A stretch of DNA of 7,264 nucleotides from Deltaproteobacteria bacterium (GTDB taxonomy: Bacteria; Desulfobacterota; Binatia; UBA9968): assembly GCA_021323355.1 (NCBI GenBank), contig JAJONK010000118.1, positions 1 to 7,264 of the forward strand, in the 5' to 3' direction. The position numbers and the translations under genes were made by a program. Below are positions 6,089-7,264 of the stretch, in pieces; positions within the stretch are counted from its first letter, which is position 1; every line of letters starts with the position of its first letter. The notes beneath the pieces were generated by a model, which ran no database searches, was not told the origin of the DNA, and worked only from the letters and a program-made list of their open reading frames with translations.

Positions 6089-6202
6089 ATGGGCCAAGAC
6101 AACCTAATGTTTCACGAAGGTAACGATATTTCGGACGCTGATAAGCGCCAGATCAGATGGGAGAATCCGCAAAGGTTCTACGGCTTTGAGGCAGCCTCGT
6201 GA
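6089..6202 (+). pseudogene. relic of an amidohydrolase-2 (PF04909) C-terminus, internally deleted
   Basis: A 37-codon frame that opens just after an in-frame TAG and ends at TGA (6200-6202) encodes MGQDNLMF followed directly by HEGNDISDADKRQIRWEN and PQRFYGFEAAS. In intact amidohydrolase-2 enzymes (the ACMSD-like decarboxylase/hydrolase group) the C-terminus reads roughly G-x-D-N-L-M-F, then a G-S-D-x-P-H metal-site strand, then a helix of the type I-S-D-x-D-K-R-x-I-x-x-E-N-A-x-R-F-Y-G. Here the first and last parts are recognisable, but the aspartate-containing stretch of perhaps 15-25 residues between them is missing, and nothing of the rest of the barrel is seen upstream. I therefore call it a degraded remnant rather than a functional small gene. 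It is oriented opposite to its neighbours. Alternatives are a chance resemblance or a small expressed peptide; there is no Shine-Dalgarno site before the ATG. Confidence 0.5.
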
Positions 6203-6400
6203 ACTTACGGTACTTTCGAAGCTGGTCTCAACGGGGGGTGACTGTTAATAGGACTTAAAAATTGCTCGCTTTTCGCACAAAACTTTATTGTCGAGAATGA
6301 TCAGAGGTTTACTGAGATTCAGGGCTATCTATTCGCGAGCGAGAATGGATTAACCGACTCGTTTGAAGCTACCCGCCCCCGACACGATGAGCAACAGACG
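6203..6400. other. intergenic remainder without recognisable gene
   Basis: Visibly more AT-rich than the flanking genes, with many stops in all frames. The longest frames I translated by eye on either strand are under about 30 codons and resemble nothing I know. Some of this, together with 5978-6088, may be decayed coding sequence from the gene that left the amidohydrolase relic. I see no clear terminator (GC stem plus T run) directly downstream of the UbiD stop and no convincing promoter. Confidence 0.4.
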
Positions 6401-7264
6401 CTACTTCAGCAAATACCCAAACTTCTCTCGAGCCATCCTCACTACCTCCTGGCTCGGCGCGTTGACCATGGGAAACTTATCCTTCCATTCGTAGGGTCGG
6501 GTCGCATCGATCACCATGCGGGAATTGGTGAAGTCCCTTTTCTTTCGCTGTTCGGGAGTAAGTCGAGGGTCGGCGGGAGTGCTGCGCATGCGACGCAATA
6601 TGTCTACCGAAGTGTCCGGATCATAGCGCGACAGCATGGCCCACATCAGCTGGTCGAGATTCGATACGTCGATATCATCGTCCACCACGATCACCATCTT
6701 GCAACCGTAAACGCTGGCGCCGCAACTTGCCGCTAAGACGCCAACCTGTTTGGCGTGACCCGGATATCGCTGTTGAATGGCCAACGCGATCAGCATTCGA
6801 GATGCGCCGATCTCATGAGCCCATACCTGCCTTACGTCGGGAACGCCGGCGCTCTGGAGTTGTTGTTTGAGCATGGCCGAGCGCATGATCGCGCGGTAAC
6901 GCGCCATCTCATCCGAGCCGCCGCCGATCGGCGGCACACCGAGAATGATCGGGTCGTTGCGGTGATAAACGGCTTCAATCTCAAGCACCGGCTGCGCGCT
7001 TTCATCCGATGCATAATAGCCGGTCCACTCCCCGAAGGGGCCCTCATTCTTGCGATTGTCGTTGTTTAAGTATCCTTCGAACACAATTTCCGCACTGGCG
7101 GGAAACGGTAAGCCAGTGAGCGGGCCGCGCACGACCTCCACCGGTTTCCCTCTCATTCCGCCGACGATGTCATACTCGCAGAGGCCGTACGGATGCTCGG
7201 TTCCCGCCATGAAGAAAAATAGCGGATCGCCGCCAATAACCAACGCCAATGGCATCTTCTGACC
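6401..7264 (-). CDS. UbiD-family decarboxylase (partial, 5' end off window)
   Basis: The C-terminal 287 residues of a UbiD-type decarboxylase, enzymes that use prenylated FMN to remove or add carboxyl groups on aromatic and alpha,beta-unsaturated acids; full length is usually near 450-500. The frame is open to the right edge (the last visible codons read GQKMPLALVIGGDP), so the ATG at 7255 is internal. Recognisable parts, counted from the visible edge, are MPLALVIGGDP (4-14), the GKPVEVVRGPLTGLPFPASA loop (39-58), EGPFGEWTGYY (74-84), whose glutamate E79 belongs to the metal/cofactor-phosphate site, DPIILGVPP (104-112) and the D118-E119 pair in GGGSDEMAR, where family members carry an active-site acid. 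The prenyl-FMN-contacting Arg is expected upstream of the window. No UbiX-like prenyltransferase is in view. The broad branch resembles the many uncharacterised UbiD proteins of soil bacteria, so the substrate is unassigned; ubiquinone synthesis is possible but not favoured by the context. Confidence 0.92.
   Translation of the reverse strand, partial: GQKMPLALVIGGDPLFFFMAGTEHPYGLCEYDIVGGMRGKPVEVVRGPLTGLPFPASAEIVFEGYLNNDNRKNEGPFGEWTGYYASDESAQPVLEIEAVYHRNDPIILGVPPIGGGSDEMARYRAIMRSAMLKQQLQSAGVPDVRQVWAHEIGASRMLIALAIQQRYPGHAKQVGVLAASCGASVYGCKMVIVVDDDIDVSNLDQLMWAMLSRYDPDTSVDILRRMRSTPADPRLTPEQRKKRDFTNSRMVIDATRPYEWKDKFPMVNAPSQEVVRMAREKFGYLLK

Noticed and set aside
1..7264. CRISPR array, tRNA, toxin-antitoxin pair, phage or transposase gene
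   Set aside because: Looked for on both strands; no regularly spaced direct repeats, no tRNA-like cloverleaf, and no protein with such motifs was seen.

Overview
The window reads as bacterial chromosome with moderately high GC, spaced single genes or pairs, good Shine-Dalgarno sites and Sec-type signal peptides, so a Gram-negative cell plan is likely. Its content is a standalone TctC-type binding protein, a standalone NMT1/THI5-type ABC binding protein, a UbiD decarboxylase, a small cysteine amidohydrolase and a 3-hydroxyanthranilate dioxygenase-like cupin. This mix is typical of metabolically versatile, mostly uncultured soil or marine lineages (Binatia/Desulfobacterota-like, Rokubacteria-like, Tectomicrobia-like) and of some Alpha- and Betaproteobacteria. 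The taxonomic statement is inference only; there is no rRNA or marker gene.

Layout: (1) 1-1209, minus: an MFS exporter of the EntS/MFS_3 type whose 3' end runs off the left edge. (2) 1210-1372: a divergent regulatory gap holding a plausible promoter and a 10-bp palindrome. (3) 1373-1888, plus: a small cupin dioxygenase of the 3-hydroxyanthranilate 3,4-dioxygenase family. (4) 1889-2069: a convergent gap occupied by a highly structured inverted-repeat element. (5) 2070-3059, minus: an aldo/keto reductase whose catalytic tyrosine position is not tyrosine. (6) 3060-3221: a second divergent gap with a perfect 8-6-8 palindrome. (7) 3222-4256 and 4299-4964, plus: a TctC-type periplasmic binding protein followed 42 bp later by an isochorismatase-family cysteine hydrolase, probably one transcript. 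(8) 4980-5963, minus: an NMT1/THI5-like substrate-binding protein, ending 15 bp from the hydrolase. (9) 5964-6400: a 437-bp gap without an intact gene, holding a 37-codon relic that looks like the C-terminus of an amidohydrolase-2 (PF04909) enzyme. (10) 6401-7264, minus: the C-terminal two thirds or so of a UbiD-family decarboxylase, cut by the right edge.

Together the genes suggest capture and breakdown of small organic acids, amides and aromatic acids: two periplasmic solute receptors, an amide/carbamoyl hydrolase, an oxidative ring-cleavage cupin, a prenylated-FMN decarboxylase and an exporter. They do not form one operon, and no transporter membrane subunits lie in the window. I see no CRISPR array, tRNA, rRNA, transposase or phage gene. 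No clearly new multi-gene system is visible. The items most worth a second look are the tyrosine-less aldo/keto reductase, the structured convergent element, the amidohydrolase relic and the palindromic operator candidate.
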